Below, piece by piece: positions 18,210 through 18,913 of a stretch of DNA of 18,913 nucleotides. The stretch lies in NCBI GenBank assembly GCA_014885115.2, contig WKLE02002648.1, positions 1 to 18,913 of the forward strand. The letters are read 5' to 3'. Within the stretch, counting starts at the first letter, position 1; each line of letters starts with the position of its first letter. The notes under the pieces are model-generated. The model was not told the DNA's origin, made no database searches, and saw only the letters and a program-made list of their open reading frames with translations. This stretch comes from Asterionellopsis glacialis (lineage: Eukaryota > Bacillariophyta > Plagiogrammaphyceae > Rhaphoneidales > Asterionellopsidaceae). Both the position numbers and the translations under genes were made by a program.

Positions 18210-18550
18210 GGAGAGGTCTCTCTCTAGGAAACGCTATTTTATTGGATTAGAACTATTTTGCCTTTTTTTCTCGATGGAAGCAGTTAATTTCAACCTGATG
18301 TAACTCCCCAGAGGTCGGACCAAAATGTTCACAACATAAAACTATTTAATAGATCTCTAGAGGGACGCATTGAACTGTAGTACTTACATGTGAACATTTT
18401 TTTAAACTCCTTGGCTACTTATAGAGGCAATGTGATGAGAGGGTAACATTGATGAGAAACCGTTAAAATGACATATTCAAACCACTCAAAGTTGTTCAAT
18501 ATGGTTTTAGAATGTTCACAATATAAGGTAACCTAAAAGGTATGTACAAG

Positions 18551-18606
18551 ACACACCTTATACACTTTTTCAAAGAGGACACACCTTATACACTTTTCCA
18601 AAGAGC
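18551..18606. repeat. Two-copy 28-bp direct repeat
   Basis: ACACACCTTATACACTTTT followed by (T/C)CAAAGAG(G/C) occurs at 18551-18578 and again directly at 18579-18606, with two mismatches. It lies inside copy 2 of the larger array, so it is a recent local duplication within an older repeat. Confidence 0.9.
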
Positions 18607-18874
18607 CCTGAACGTATTTCTGCTCTGTTCAGGGGTCATACCTGGTACGAGCTTTTTGCTGTATAATAGTAGCAAAATCCCCCCAAAACGAATTATTTAA
18701 ACCCCTCAAATTTGATAAGGATCATTAATAACCGTTCACACTGTATAATAAATTAATAGATAAGTGCAAGATACATGTTTCTATACTTTTTTGATAGTGT
18801 GTAGTTGGCATCTGCTATTACAATCTCCTGTTTAGAGAGTATCAGATAATTACCACTTCTTGTTATTGCATTAA

Positions 18875-18895
18875 TTCCCTGCAAATTGCAGGGAA
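18875..18895. repeat. Palindrome near window end
   Basis: Arms TTCCCTGCAA and TTGCAGGGAA flank a single central base, giving a near-perfect 21-bp palindrome. It sits in copy 4 of the degenerate array and is not obvious in the other copies. Confidence 0.75.
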
Positions 18896-18913
18896 ATGAT
18901 GAATAACCATTCA

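Larger units (their letters stand above)
17959..18913. other. Repeat-rich intergenic end of window
   Basis: A 955-bp region with no supported gene. The first part is the presumed promoter of the WD40 gene (minus strand) and contains a hairpin with 7-bp arms GTCCACC (18138-18144) and GGTGGAC (18158-18164), then a CT microsatellite. From about 18285 onward it consists of diverged repeats. Open frames across 17910-18227 look like chance frames. Confidence 0.6.
18287..18913. repeat. Degenerate tandem array, about 175-220 bp units
   Basis: Four diverged copies can be aligned on a block that starts with an ATTnAA(A)CC-like sequence and reaches a (G/A)TTCA box 40 bases later: starts near 18287, 18474, 18694 and 18869, with the box at 18327, 18514, 18734 and 18909. 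Copies 2 and 3 align without gaps for about 80 bp (TATTCAAACCACTCAAA / TATTTAAACCCCTCAAA, then GTACAAGA / GTGCAAGA). Copy 4 shares AATAACC(A/G)TTCA with copy 3 and is cut by the window end. Spacings are 187, 220 and 175 bp; copy 2 contains an extra 28-bp duplication that explains most of the 220. Confidence 0.65.

Noticed and set aside
17910..18227. 105- and 72-codon plus-strand frames beyond the WD40 start
   Set aside because: Hydrophobic but low-complexity, ending in the CT microsatellite; overlaps the WD40 promoter.
1..18913. CRISPR array, phage or bacterial defence system, insertion sequence
   Set aside because: No regularly spaced identical repeats, no transposase or integrase, and all recognised genes are eukaryotic with introns.

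Overview
The window looks like nuclear DNA of a diatom or a close photosynthetic stramenopile. The reasons are: short GT-AG introns (84-154 bp, mostly GTAAGT or GTGAGT donors) inside otherwise dense genes; purely eukaryotic protein families; a precursor with a signal peptide ending at an AS|F plastid-import motif, followed by a transit region; and a cyclin of divergent sequence that resembles the expanded diatom cyclin class. Exon borders come from splice consensus and from how well the joined protein continues the family, not from RNA data.

Layout from left to right. 1-667: intergenic, with a close pair of CRE/bZIP-like sites. 668-3482 (+): four-exon mitochondrial-type ClpX unfoldase with a C4 zinc domain and the IGF loop that docks ClpP. 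3903-4151 (+): a possible small unrecognised gene with a TATA-like box and a poly(A)-like signal. 4586-5563 (+): cyclin. 5564-6308: convergent intergenic space with a diverged 244-bp tandem duplication. 6309-8967 (-): four-exon ABC-F ATPase of the ABCF2/Arb1 type (ribosome biogenesis), including a 25-nt microexon and a tail with two YVPPHLR motifs. 8968-9741: shared divergent promoter region. 9742-13098 (+): two-exon, 1085-residue plastid-addressed protein that joins an unknown N-terminal region with GxGY repeats to a C-terminal mitochondrial-carrier domain most like phosphate carriers. 13099-14450: intergenic, with a nested inverted repeat and a TCTCGCGAGA palindrome before the next gene. 14451-16454 (+): TauE/SafE-type anion transporter with a long acidic loop. 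16546-17958 (-): WD40 protein of the GNB1L/Asa1 type. 17959-18913: repeat-rich intergenic DNA with a CT microsatellite and a degenerate array of about 175-220 bp units that runs off the end.

The genes do not form an operon or one obvious pathway. They look like ordinary independent housekeeping genes: organelle proteostasis, cell cycle, ribosome assembly, plastid transport, sulfur-compound or other anion transport, and PIKK assembly. The most unusual item is the 9742-13098 fusion. Its targeting signals (ER signal peptide, plastid motif, then a twin-arginine lumen-type signal) are hard to reconcile with a six-helix carrier at the C-terminus.
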